From the NCBI RefSeq assembly GCF_900168015.1, contig NZ_FUYR01000001.1:1238943-1302942 (forward strand): a stretch of DNA of 64,000 nucleotides, given 5' to 3'. This DNA comes from Daejeonella lutea (GTDB taxonomy: Bacteria > Bacteroidota > Bacteroidia > Sphingobacteriales > Sphingobacteriaceae). The notes under the pieces were generated by a model. The model worked only from the letters and a program-made list of their open reading frames with translations, was not told the origin of the DNA and did not search any database. Position numbers and translations under genes: made by a program. Shown here in pieces: positions 9,222-17,641 of this stretch (its first letter is position 1; each line of letters begins with the position of its first letter).

Positions 9222-10361
9222 TTAATTCATAACCATAATCCTCCTTCCCTTACCGTCTCCCTGCTGAACTTTAAAGCGGGCAACTTTTGATAGTTCGATC
9301 AGTTCCAAAATGTCCGTCACGTTGTCAAACCTGGAGACATTCCCCCATACTGTTTTATTTGGCACTCCCTTTTCATAGACCACATCCACATTATACCATC
9401 GTGCCAGCTTCCGCATAACGCTCGGCAGCGGCTCGTTCCTGAATATGAATTTCCCCTCTTTCCAGGCGACTGCATAAGAGGTATTAACCTGTGATATATT
9501 TAGCTTGCCGCCTGCAGAAAGTTCAGACTGCTCGCCGGGTTTCATGGTTCTTGATAATCCTTCGGTGGTAAGAATTTTTACAGAACCTTCAAGAAGGGTA
9601 GTAAATATTGATTTCTCTTCCTCATATGCGCTGATATTGAAATGTGTTCCAAGCACTTCGACGGTTTGATTATTGCTTCTAACTCTGAATGGCCTTTCCC
9701 GGTCCTTCGCAATCTCGAAATACCCTTCCCCCTGAAGGTCAACCTTGCGCTCATCCTTGCTAAATTGAACAGGATATTTAAGTGACGAAGCTGCATTCAG
9801 CCAGACTTTGCTGCCGTCGGGAAGTACGATCTGGAACTGCCCGCCGCGCGGGGTCTCTATGGTATTAAACTTATTTTGATCTGCTGAAGAAACTGATAAG
9901 ACCTCGTATATCAGCTGTCCATCGGCTGTTTTGATGATCTGAATGCCGGCCTGCTGAGCTAGGGCACCATTCGCTGCATCTGTCAAAGATATCTTTGAAC
10001 CATCGGCAAGCGTTAGGTAGGCTTTGTTCCCGCCCGGTTTAATGGAATCTATTTTCGCCTGACTAACAGGAATTGTAGGTGGCTGTTCCCTGAAGAACCA
10101 CAATCCTGCAGAGATAATGATCATTGCCGCGGCTGCCGACGAATACACAGCTATTCTCCGAAGCAGGCTCCGTGAAGGTTTCGGCGCTATCCTTTGCTGG
10201 AAATCAGCAAATAACTCATCCTCCTGATCAACCCATTGCTGAAAGCTTTGGTCGCGAAAATTCAGGCTGTGATACCAGTTGTTCAGTTCCTCGAATTCCT
10301 CAGGTGTATAGCTGTTGGAATGATACTTTTCTAAAAGATAATTGAGCCTTTCGTCCTTCAT
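9222..10361 (-). CDS. FecR-family anti-sigma factor
   Basis: 379 residues. The cytoplasmic N-terminus has the ZAS-like EEFEELNNWY pattern. One membrane span (about 68-88, VYSSAAAAMIIISAGLWFF) follows a basic RR pair. The periplasmic FecR domain (about 165-265) contains FNTIETPRGGQFQIVLPDGSKV, and the C-terminal DUF4974 domain contains RKLARWYNVDV. The protein passes the signal from the STN domain of the SusC transporter to the ECF sigma factor. It is upstream of susC on the same strand and divergent from the sigma gene, which differs from the usual co-linear sigma-fecR-susC order. Confidence 0.94.
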   Translation of the reverse strand: MKDERLNYLLEKYHSNSYTPEEFEELNNWYHSLNFRDQSFQQWVDQEDELFADFQQRIAPKPSRSLLRRIAVYSSAAAAMIIISAGLWFFREQPPTIPVSQAKIDSIKPGGNKAYLTLADGSKISLTDAANGALAQQAGIQIIKTADGQLIYEVLSVSSADQNKFNTIETPRGGQFQIVLPDGSKVWLNAASSLKYPVQFSKDERKVDLQGEGYFEIAKDRERPFRVRSNNQTVEVLGTHFNISAYEEEKSIFTTLLEGSVKILTTEGLSRTMKPGEQSELSAGGKLNISQVNTSYAVAWKEGKFIFRNEPLPSVMRKLARWYNVDVVYEKGVPNKTVWGNVSRFDNVTDILELIELSKVARFKVQQGDGKGRRIMVMN

Positions 10362-10484
10362 TTACAAGCGTTAAACAATGATGTTGTAGGTAAGACACGC
10401 AGCTCGCAGCCAACCGTTAGTCGGGACAAAAAAATATATTTTTACTTGTTTGTACGGTTTATTAATGATTAAATTACACTAAGT

Positions 10485-10492
10485 TAAATTTG
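10485..10492 (+). promoter_or_regulatory. Bacteroidota-type -7 promoter element upstream of the sigma gene
   Basis: TAAATTTG matches the Bacteroidota -7 consensus TAnnTTTG exactly. A weak -33 candidate (TTTA, 10458-10461) is 23 bp upstream. It ends 29 bp before the proposed ATC start at 10522 and lies just after the in-frame stop at 10480-10482. The promoter role is inferred. Confidence 0.45.
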
Positions 10493-10521
10493 GCTGTCCA
10501 CTCAATTACTACTTTAGCACC

Positions 10522-11106
10522 ATCGAAACTCTTAAAGCACATAGCGATTCTGAGCTTATACTTCTTTGGTATAACGGAAATGAGCAGGCATTTGAGATCC
10601 TCTATAAAAGGCATCTAAGCCTGCTATTGTCACTTGCTGTACAGAAGACCGGCGACAGAGAGACAGCCAAAGAGCTGGTGCAGGATACCTTTGTAAATTT
10701 GTATAGCCAGAAAGCTTCAATGCTGGAAATACGCTCAGTTCGGGCATATCTCTACGTCATTTTAAAAAACAAGGTCCTTAATTACTACAGGAAGGAATCT
10801 GCACGGCGTAGATACCAGGAGTATTTAGCCAGCACCTTCGGGGAACAGGACAACTCAACGGAACTTGGAATACAGTCGCGCGAGATTGAACGCCAGCTTG
10901 ACCATGAAATTGAAAACCTGCCTCCAAAGTGCCGGGCAGTTTTTAAACTGAGCAGGAAAGAACACCTCAGCAACAAGGATATCGCTTCCCGGCTGGGTAT
11001 ATCTGAAAATACCGTTGAACAGCATATGAGAAAGGCCCTTAGAGATTTGAGAAGCTCTATGGGCGCAGCCGGACTCGCAGCATTGCTCTATCTTCTCGAA
11101 AGATAA
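10522..11106 (+). CDS. ECF sigma-70 family RNA polymerase sigma factor, apparent non-standard start
   Basis: Sigma region 2 is visible as SELILLWYNGNEQAFEILYKRH plus AKELVQDTFVNLY, and region 4 as LPPKCRAVFKLSRKEHLSNKDIA followed by GISENTVEQHMRKALRDLR. The first part of region 2 lies upstream of the only standard in-frame start codon (TTG at 10627). Between the in-frame stop at 10480 and position 10627 there is no ATG, GTG or TTG. The family-like start would be ATC at 10522 (ETLKAHSDSEL follows), giving 194 residues, the usual ECF length. Either an ATC start is used or a base has changed in the start codon. It pairs with the divergent FecR. Confidence 0.85.
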   Translation: METLKAHSDSELILLWYNGNEQAFEILYKRHLSLLLSLAVQKTGDRETAKELVQDTFVNLYSQKASMLEIRSVRAYLYVILKNKVLNYYRKESARRRYQEYLASTFGEQDNSTELGIQSREIERQLDHEIENLPPKCRAVFKLSRKEHLSNKDIASRLGISENTVEQHMRKALRDLRSSMGAAGLAALLYLLER

Positions 11107-11109
11107 TTG

Positions 11110-11205
11110 CCACGTTGCCCACCCTCAATTCTCAACTCTCAATTTTCTACTCTCCACTCTCCACTTATCCAAGCGTTTAGTAACTGTCAATTGTAAACTG
11201 TCAAC
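11110..11205. repeat. Degenerate heptamer tandem repeats
   Basis: Units of 7 bp such as CAATTCT, CAACTCT and CCACTCT, then CTGTCAA-type units, fill the gap between the sigma gene and the NHL gene. Same class as the tracts at 14131, 31335, 38415, 39688, 41841 and 46003. Confidence 0.6.
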
Positions 11206-11266
11206 TAACGGGTAACCGGATCTACGGTGTCTTTAATCAAAAGCATTCTAAACCCTTTAACCCGCT

Positions 11267-13351
11267 ATGAAAAGAAACATCCTTATCCTTCTTGCCCTGG
11301 GCATCGTTCTGCACTCCTGCAGAAAAACAGAGCTGCCTAAAGAATCCCCGGAGATTGTTGACGGATCAAAAGTTCAGAAAATTGATGTCAGCGGCCTGGT
11401 GGCCAGCAACGATTCCGCATTTACTATCCAGACTTACGCCGGATCTGGTACCGCCGGCAACGCAAACGGCACTGCTGGTAACCCGCAGACAGCACAATTC
11501 CAGACTCCGGAGGGACTGGTATTTGACACCAACGGCAACATGTTCGTGGCCGACTGTAATAACCATGTGATCCGGAAAATCACTCCCTCAGGTACGGTAA
11601 GCACTTTCGCAGGTCTGGCCGGAACATCGGGTGCAGCAAATGGAGCTGCTACCATCGCCCGATTTTACAATCCGATCCGTTTGGCAATTGATGCAGCTAA
11701 CAATCTATATGTAGCCGATCGCGGCAATGCCCGGATTCGGAAAGTTACACCCGCCGGCGTGGTATCCACTATCGCAGGAAGCAGCCCCGGAACCGGCAGC
11801 GCGCAGTTCACCTGGCCAACCGATGTGGCCGTGTCGTCCGATGGAACCAAAGTGTATGTAGCCGACTCGCAAAATCACCGCATACAGAAAGTGCTGTACA
11901 ACGGAACATCATGGGCTACTTCTACCCTGGCGGGATCAACCACCCCAGGCCATACTGATGCAACCGGGAGCTCGGCTAAATTCAAAAACCCTTCAGGTGT
12001 AGCTCTCGACAATTCAGGGAATATTATTGTTGCCGATCGATTGAACAAGTGTGTTCGAAAAGTTACAACCTCAGGGGTTACTACCACTATTGCCGGAAAA
12101 CCATTAGAGGCGGAGTATAGCCTTGATGCACCTGTTTCACACGCACGCTTTGGCGAGCCTTTCGGAGTTACTGTAGCAAACGATGGCTGCATTTACGTTG
12201 CGGACATTAACTTCCATACGATTCGCCGCATTAGCAAAGGCTTCGTGGCAACCGTCGCAGGCACCGGAACAGCTGGTGCTGCTGACGGCATTTCAGCAAC
12301 ATTTGACACGCCCACATCGGTTGCCATCGATAATTCAGGAAACTTCTATGTGGCTGATGCCGGAAACAATAAGATACGGAAAATGGTCCCCGAATTACGA
12401 ACACTTCAATACACACACGGATGGAGCATAACAACTCCCTTTCCAGGGGTTACCCGGTATCGTTTCACCGGCAACCGCTTCTTCCTCCCCTCGGCGGGAG
12501 TGAATAAGAGCCAGAATGTAAATGTGCTTGATATTGACCTTTCAATAAATCACGTTGAGTTCATTGCTACGGGGACAGACGACGTCGTAACAGGGCTTGT
12601 CGGCGCTGGTACTCCTGCCCTTGCAGCTATCAGCGGAACGTATGCAACCACCCAATATGGCCCTCCCGGAGCGCCTCAGAGAAATCCAACAGGATACGTC
12701 CGAAACAATAACGTCACTTTATGGTCAGCAAACATCTTTAAGAGCGGAACTAATTACTGGGTGTATCACGAAGGATATTATTACATGGATGATAACGGCA
12801 CACAGGGAATGGTATTCAGTGACATGAATCAGGATCCATTTAATCCCGGCGTACACAAGAACATAACCACAGGAGCTCCTATCCTCATCCACAATAGCGT
12901 CCCTGTCGAGATTACACGGGTTTCGACACATCCATGGAACCCCGGCGTAAGCACCGTACCGCAAAATATCCGCACAGCTATCGCAGCGAGAACGGCAATT
13001 ACTATACCTACCACAAATAATCACCTTTTACTGATTAATGTCGACGGCCTAGCAAATGGCACGGAAACCTGTTATTCGAATCCAACCTGGTGGGGCATGA
13101 CTACCCCGGACTTTGCCCAGTTCATCCAGCAGTATTTCCATGCACCATATGCGCTGAATCTTGATGGTGGCGGGTCATCAACCATGTTGTTAAAGGGCGG
13201 AGCAAATAACGGTGGTATCACCGGGGGCCTTGGAGTAATTAATTATCCGAATTATAAGGCAAGCGTTGAAGGGTCATGTCCCGGTACGGACAATCCCTAC
13301 TATCATCAGCGAACTAATATGCGAAGCGCGATCTCGGTAATGCCAAATTAA
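11267..13351 (+). CDS. Lipoprotein with NHL-repeat propeller fused to NAGPA-type phosphodiester glycosidase domain
   Basis: 694 residues. The start MKRNILILLALGIVLHSC gives a lipobox with Cys18. Residues about 50-380 hold five or six NHL blades, each with a variant of GLVFDTNGNMFVADCNNHVIRKI. Residues about 390-690 resemble the phosphodiester glycosidase (NAGPA, DUF2233) domain, with GTYATTQYGPP, an ART motif, and the signature NLDGGGSSTMLLKGG. Known NAGPA removes GlcNAc from a phosphodiester-linked mannose phosphate; bacterial members are thought to cleave similar sugar-1-phosphodiesters. It is codirectional with sigma and probably co-regulated with the SusCD locus. The propeller may bind substrate. 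A hairpin terminator follows. Confidence 0.87.
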   Translation: MKRNILILLALGIVLHSCRKTELPKESPEIVDGSKVQKIDVSGLVASNDSAFTIQTYAGSGTAGNANGTAGNPQTAQFQTPEGLVFDTNGNMFVADCNNHVIRKITPSGTVSTFAGLAGTSGAANGAATIARFYNPIRLAIDAANNLYVADRGNARIRKVTPAGVVSTIAGSSPGTGSAQFTWPTDVAVSSDGTKVYVADSQNHRIQKVLYNGTSWATSTLAGSTTPGHTDATGSSAKFKNPSGVALDNSGNIIVADRLNKCVRKVTTSGVTTTIAGKPLEAEYSLDAPVSHARFGEPFGVTVANDGCIYVADINFHTIRRISKGFVATVAGTGTAGAADGISATFDTPTSVAIDNSGNFYVADAGNNKIRKMVPELRTLQYTHGWSITTPFPGVTRYRFTGNRFFLPSAGVNKSQNVNVLDIDLSINHVEFIATGTDDVVTGLVGAGTPALAAISGTYATTQYGPPGAPQRNPTGYVRNNNVTLWSANIFKSGTNYWVYHEGYYYMDDNGTQGMVFSDMNQDPFNPGVHKNITTGAPILIHNSVPVEITRVSTHPWNPGVSTVPQNIRTAIAARTAITIPTTNNHLLLINVDGLANGTETCYSNPTWWGMTTPDFAQFIQQYFHAPYALNLDGGGSSTMLLKGGANNGGITGGLGVINYPNYKASVEGSCPGTDNPYYHQRTNMRSAISVMPN

Positions 13352-13403
13352 TAACGAATTCCTGGCGAATGCACATAACGACAGTTTTCTATTTGTAAAG
13401 AAT

Positions 13404-13443
13404 AATGAATGGAGGTCAGAAATTGGCCTCCATTCGTCATTTT
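13404..13443 (+). terminator. Terminator after the NHL/NAGPA gene
   Basis: Long inverted repeat with arms GAATGGAGG and CCTCCATTC, extended by ATGA/TCAT, about 11-nt loop, followed by a short TTTT. It lies 50 bp past the stop codon. The remainder of the 413-bp gap up to 13764 shows no gene that I can support. Confidence 0.65.
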
Positions 13444-13764
13444 GAGCTTAAATTGAACAAACTAATTATGCATGGAGGGGCAAACAAATAATGGTTTTAG
13501 TCTAACATAAAAATCGCTAACAAGACGCCGGAAGACGCCGAAAAACCATCATCCAATCAACTTCCTCGCCGGATTAAACCTGACAGCTCTATCAATTTGC
13601 AGGCAGAATGTAAATCCGATGCCGCTACTGAATGATCAGATCCACTATGGCATTTTGTTCATGGTCCATTAGAAGTTCGAATTAAAAACCAAGTCCCCCT
13701 TTAATTGTTATACTGACATTACAAAAAGGAAGATAAAACTCACATTCTTTAACCAGGCTATTAC

Positions 13765-14130
13765 ATGACCGGCACAAACAATAAAAGAATACTAATCGTC
13801 GACGATAATGAGGATATATCTCAGGTTGTCGGCATGGTTCTGAGTGACAAAGGGTACGATGTTCACTCCCATTCTACCGGCGCTGATATCATTTCTACGG
13901 TGCTGAATGTAAATCCAGATCTGATCCTGATGGATATCATGCTCGGTGAATATGACGGGCGTGAGCTTTGCACGATGCTGAAGGACAATGAAGAAACCTC
14001 GGAAATTCCGATCCTGCTGGTGTCCGGTGCACACGATCTGCATCCGAAGCAAAATCGGGCAGATGGTTTTATCTCAAAGCCATTTGATATTGATTATTTG
14101 CTGCTGAGGGTTGCGAGAACGATTAATTAG
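13765..14130 (+). CDS. Stand-alone response regulator receiver domain
   Basis: 121 residues covering only a CheY-like fold. Acidic pocket Asp13-Asp14, phospho-acceptor Asp57 in DLILMDIML, switch Ser87 in LLVSG and Lys105 in ISKPF are all present. No output domain. Such single-domain receivers relay phosphate or act on partner kinases. No kinase is adjacent; the nearest are the GAF kinase at 21945 and the closely similar receiver at 24243. A heptamer repeat tract begins directly after its stop codon. Confidence 0.92.
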   Translation: MTGTNNKRILIVDDNEDISQVVGMVLSDKGYDVHSHSTGADIISTVLNVNPDLILMDIMLGEYDGRELCTMLKDNEETSEIPILLVSGAHDLHPKQNRADGFISKPFDIDYLLLRVARTIN

Positions 14131-14196
14131 GTTGAGGGTTGACGGTTGACAGTGGACAGTTGAGGGTTGAGAGTTGAGAGTGGACAGTTGATAGTG
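14131..14196. repeat. Heptamer tandem repeat tract (GTTGACA / GTTGAGA type)
   Basis: About nine degenerate 7-bp units such as GGTTGAC, AGTGGAC, AGTTGAG and AGTTGAT, starting immediately after the receiver stop codon. Same family as the other heptamer tracts in the window. Confidence 0.75.
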
Positions 14197-14319
14197 CCAG
14201 GGACACCCGGTGTTTGAAAGGAACTCACAGCCCATAGCTCACAACCCATTGCTTCAGAAATCCATCATTTTTGGCGTCATGTTTCGTATACATCTAGTCT
14301 AACCAAATAAATTATCTAA

Positions 14320-14811
14320 ATGAAAAAGATACTTCTTTCAGCAGCGATAGCATTATTTGCGGTCTCTGCATTTGCACAATCAAATAGTGCATCTAAAAAA
14401 CAAAAAGATCCCAATAGCCAGTCTACTGACAAAGCAGCAAAAGATAAAGACTGGAAATTTGATGGTGATCAATACGATGTGAATCAGGACGGTGACTTCT
14501 CACCCGAAGAACGTGAAGCACGCCGGGCGGCGAAAATGGCCTGGAAAGAAAACCGCAAAGCTGATCGCAACGACGATGGTATCCTGAATGGCTCAGCAGG
14601 GCATCCTGATAATCATGGCAGTGATGTGAGTAGTATAGCGCGTGGAACAACGCTTGAAGGCCGCGAAAAAGGCGAAAGAGTAAGGGATGTTGCACGCTCT
14701 AACGGAAAGTCAAGAGAAAGAATGCAAGGCGCAAGCACAGCAAACAAACCCGCTAAAGTTGGCAGAACTGCCGGTGCTGGCAGGACAACTGGAGCAGGAC
14801 GTAAGAATTAA
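14320..14811 (+). CDS. Secreted EF-hand-like protein with basic C-terminal tail
   Basis: 163 residues. Signal peptide MKKILLSAAIALFAVSAFAQ, then a Ser/Lys-rich segment, then two calcium-binding-like loops: DVNQDGDFSPEE (a good EF-hand loop) and DRNDDGILNGS. The tail is basic and Gly/Arg-rich with two imperfect copies of GRTAGAGRTTGAGR-like sequence. Function unknown; the loops suggest Ca2+ binding in the periplasm and the tail suggests binding to an anionic surface. Single gene, followed by a strong terminator. Confidence 0.75.
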   Translation: MKKILLSAAIALFAVSAFAQSNSASKKQKDPNSQSTDKAAKDKDWKFDGDQYDVNQDGDFSPEEREARRAAKMAWKENRKADRNDDGILNGSAGHPDNHGSDVSSIARGTTLEGREKGERVRDVARSNGKSRERMQGASTANKPAKVGRTAGAGRTTGAGRKN

Positions 14812-14828
14812 TATTTAATTCAAGAAGA

Positions 14829-14861
14829 GAAGGTTGCCTATAAGAAGGCAACCTTTTTTTT
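14829..14861 (+). terminator. Strong Rho-independent terminator
   Basis: Perfect 10-bp stem AAGGTTGCCT / AGGCAACCTT with a 5-nt loop, followed by eight T residues, 18 bp after the EF-hand gene stop. Confidence 0.9.
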
Positions 14862-14906
14862 GCCTGGCAGGTAATTCCGCCATGAATTCCATCATATCAA
14901 ATCCGA

Positions 14907-17372
14907 TTAAAATTCTTTATCTCCGAATTCACTGGCCGGTAATTTTGCTTTGGCGGCCGACTTATTCAAATTGAAGCTGAAGTTCAGCATAAACACATCA
15001 GTCTCGTAAATGTAGTTTGTTGTGGTGTAAAAGTCTAAGCCGGTAGTTGTAATCCTTTGCCTATTGGATTTTTCAGTCCCCAGATCCATATTCAACCATT
15101 GGAGAGTTGTGGAGAACCGGCCGTTCATAAATGATTTTTTAACAGATGTATTCGGCGTAATAAATCTCGAGTCCTCACCCTGAGCAGTAGGCCTTGCTGA
15201 TAAGTAATTTATATTCCCCTGAACGAATAAGGTATTGCTAAGCCTAAAAGTATGATTAGTGTTTATTGAATGTACCAGAGCATTATTAGATACATTCGTT
15301 GTCATTCCCAAAACGTTTAGATCTCCTCTTATTTTATAGTTGTACAAATTCCCTCCCAGGTATAGTGTCCACCATTTAAATGGCTGTAAATTAAGACCTG
15401 CTTCCACTCCAAGAGAACGCGCAAATTCAGCATTAGTAAACACCCGGTTCAGAATAGTATCAGCATAAACACTGTTTACTCGCTGGATGGGATTCTTAAT
15501 TCCCTGATAGTAAAGTGTTGCAAATAGCGACCCCGATTTTAAAGTCTTGTTCAATCCGATTTCTGCGAGATCTATAAACCCCGGCAGGAGATCCGGATCA
15601 CCTTGTTCCAGCGTTTCGGAATGCTCACGTTCAGGGATAGGATTCAGCTCGTAATTGTTTGTCCTTTGCACCCGTTTACTGTAGCCGGCTTTAAGATTCA
15701 ATTGTGAATTGACATGATAGAGCAAGTTGGCGGAAGGGAAGAGATTTGAAAGGTTTAAGATATGCGGATTGGGGTCGTAAGACAATCGAACAGTTCTCCG
15801 GGCAAGCTCATACCTTAATCCTGCGATATAATCCAGTTTCTTTGTCTTCCCTGCATACTGTGAATAAATTGAATTGATTTGGTTTTTTGCCTTAGCAGTT
15901 CCGCGAAAGCGATTTGCGTCGGGCTGGGAAGTTGCCGGACTAACGAAGTAATCGAACTTGCCGTCCTGGGTATCATACCTGAATTGGTAGCCGCTCTCCA
16001 GCTTTCCTTTCCCAATGCCGATCGAATAATCGAGTTTGAAACGATAACCATCAATAGGATTTTCATACGGATTAACTACTGTCTGAATTACCGTCGCCGT
16101 GTTAGGAAAATTAACGTTCGTATTAGTTGTGTTCCCATATAGTCGGGCACGCTCGTACAAAACGGATGCATTCAACGCAGACTTGTCTTTAAAATTATGC
16201 GTATAGTCAAAATTCCCCAGCGTAAAATTTCCGTTCTTGGTTTGATGATTAGAATTGAAGTATCTCAAGCTTCGAATTAAATTATTCGTTGTTAAATCTG
16301 AAGTCGTATTGTTGTACAGAATATCGGCTACACGGACCTGATGTCTGCGTCCGCTGAAGAATCCCGCCGAAAATGTATTAGAAGCATCGGGCGAAAATAT
16401 TACGGAAGCGCGACCAGCATAATTTTCTTTCACGAAACTTCGTTCACCCTCAGATGGGAAACGTGTGATGGTATTGTTCTGAAAGTTTTTTGTAAAAACC
16501 TCTCCTTCCCGGTAACCTGTATTATCATTTCGGTTGTAATTACCCCCGGCTGAAATATCCCATTTATCTTGCTTGAAATTCAGGGTAATATCCCCTCCAA
16601 ATCGTACAGGCTTTTTCGCATTATTATAAGTGGTTGTACTCGGCAGGCCGCCCATTGCATTAGCAGCCAGTGTGAAGCCGTTGGTAGCACCCCTTCGCGT
16701 TGTAATATTTATTATGCCGCCCTTTCCGTCGGGGTCGTATTTTGCAGACGGTGAAGTTACCAGTTCGATATTCTCGATACTATTTGCCGGCAGCTGGCTT
16801 AAGGCTGTTTGAGCGTCAGTAAGGACTGGCTTTCCATTAATTAACACCAGAAAATTTGCAGATCCCCGCACATTTATTTCTCCCTGTCCGGTCACTGATA
16901 CAGAAGGCAGGTTCTTCATAACATCAATCGCACTACCCCCCTTTGCCGACTCAAACTGGGCAGCTTTATAGGTTTGTTTGTCAATTTTATTGCTTGATGT
17001 AACCTGCTGACCGCTCACAGTTATTTCTGCAAGTGACTTAGCGCCCCGCTCTAAAGTTATGGCACCCAAATCTTTTGTTTCGCCAGCAGAGATACTGAAT
17101 CCAGGGATCATTTTGCTCGCATAACCGATAAATGCGACCCGCAGATAATAAGTGCCGGCACGCAGTTTCGATATCATGAAGGAACCATCAGCTGTGCTGA
17201 CCTGCCCTGCTGTTAAAGTCGAATCAGCTGCATTAAAAGCTGAGACACTTGCATATTCAATTACTGATTTATCCAGGCCGTCAACGATCCGCCCCTTTAC
17301 AGAGCCGGTTTGCGCGAAAAGAGTTGTTGAAAAAGCAATAGAAAGAAAAGTTAGCAGCAGCCTGGTAGTCAT
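14907..17372 (-). CDS. TonB-dependent receptor, outer-membrane beta-barrel family
   Basis: 821 residues. Signal peptide MTTRLLLTFLSIAFSTTLFAQ. Carboxypeptidase-D regulatory-like domain at about 24-110 (GSVKGRIVDGLDKSVIEYASV), plug at about 125-235 (SVSVTGQGEINVRGSANFLVLINGKPV), then the OMP_b-brl_3 type barrel. No STN domain and no SusD partner, so it is not a SusC. Such receptors import small ligands such as siderophores or peptides. No specific ligand can be inferred. It faces the glycosyltransferase gene upstream with a 269-bp gap in which no further gene is visible. Confidence 0.9.
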   Translation of the reverse strand: MTTRLLLTFLSIAFSTTLFAQTGSVKGRIVDGLDKSVIEYASVSAFNAADSTLTAGQVSTADGSFMISKLRAGTYYLRVAFIGYASKMIPGFSISAGETKDLGAITLERGAKSLAEITVSGQQVTSSNKIDKQTYKAAQFESAKGGSAIDVMKNLPSVSVTGQGEINVRGSANFLVLINGKPVLTDAQTALSQLPANSIENIELVTSPSAKYDPDGKGGIINITTRRGATNGFTLAANAMGGLPSTTTYNNAKKPVRFGGDITLNFKQDKWDISAGGNYNRNDNTGYREGEVFTKNFQNNTITRFPSEGERSFVKENYAGRASVIFSPDASNTFSAGFFSGRRHQVRVADILYNNTTSDLTTNNLIRSLRYFNSNHQTKNGNFTLGNFDYTHNFKDKSALNASVLYERARLYGNTTNTNVNFPNTATVIQTVVNPYENPIDGYRFKLDYSIGIGKGKLESGYQFRYDTQDGKFDYFVSPATSQPDANRFRGTAKAKNQINSIYSQYAGKTKKLDYIAGLRYELARRTVRLSYDPNPHILNLSNLFPSANLLYHVNSQLNLKAGYSKRVQRTNNYELNPIPEREHSETLEQGDPDLLPGFIDLAEIGLNKTLKSGSLFATLYYQGIKNPIQRVNSVYADTILNRVFTNAEFARSLGVEAGLNLQPFKWWTLYLGGNLYNYKIRGDLNVLGMTTNVSNNALVHSINTNHTFRLSNTLFVQGNINYLSARPTAQGEDSRFITPNTSVKKSFMNGRFSTTLQWLNMDLGTEKSNRQRITTTGLDFYTTTNYIYETDVFMLNFSFNLNKSAAKAKLPASEFGDKEF

Positions 17373-17641
17373 CTGGAAAATTTTGACAATGATATCTAAT
17401 TCAGGACAGTTTTATGGTAATATTCTTGATAATCACCTTTACAGACTTTAATTATCCTAATTTCTTCTAACCAACGATTTCCGCAGGACGAAAAAGCGAC
17501 AGCACTCATGTTTCATACCGGAAGTACTAGAAAACAAACGGAACGCCTAAAAGAGTGGTGTGGACTAAATAATTGATTGAATTCGTGGGTAGACTATTTA
17601 ACTGACCCAACAAACCCATCTAATTCCGAATTCCCTAACAC

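Noticed and set aside
9099-9290. Plus-strand ORF over the fecR-susC gap
   Set aside because: No start context, overlaps the fecR end and contains the susC leader hairpin; no family pattern.
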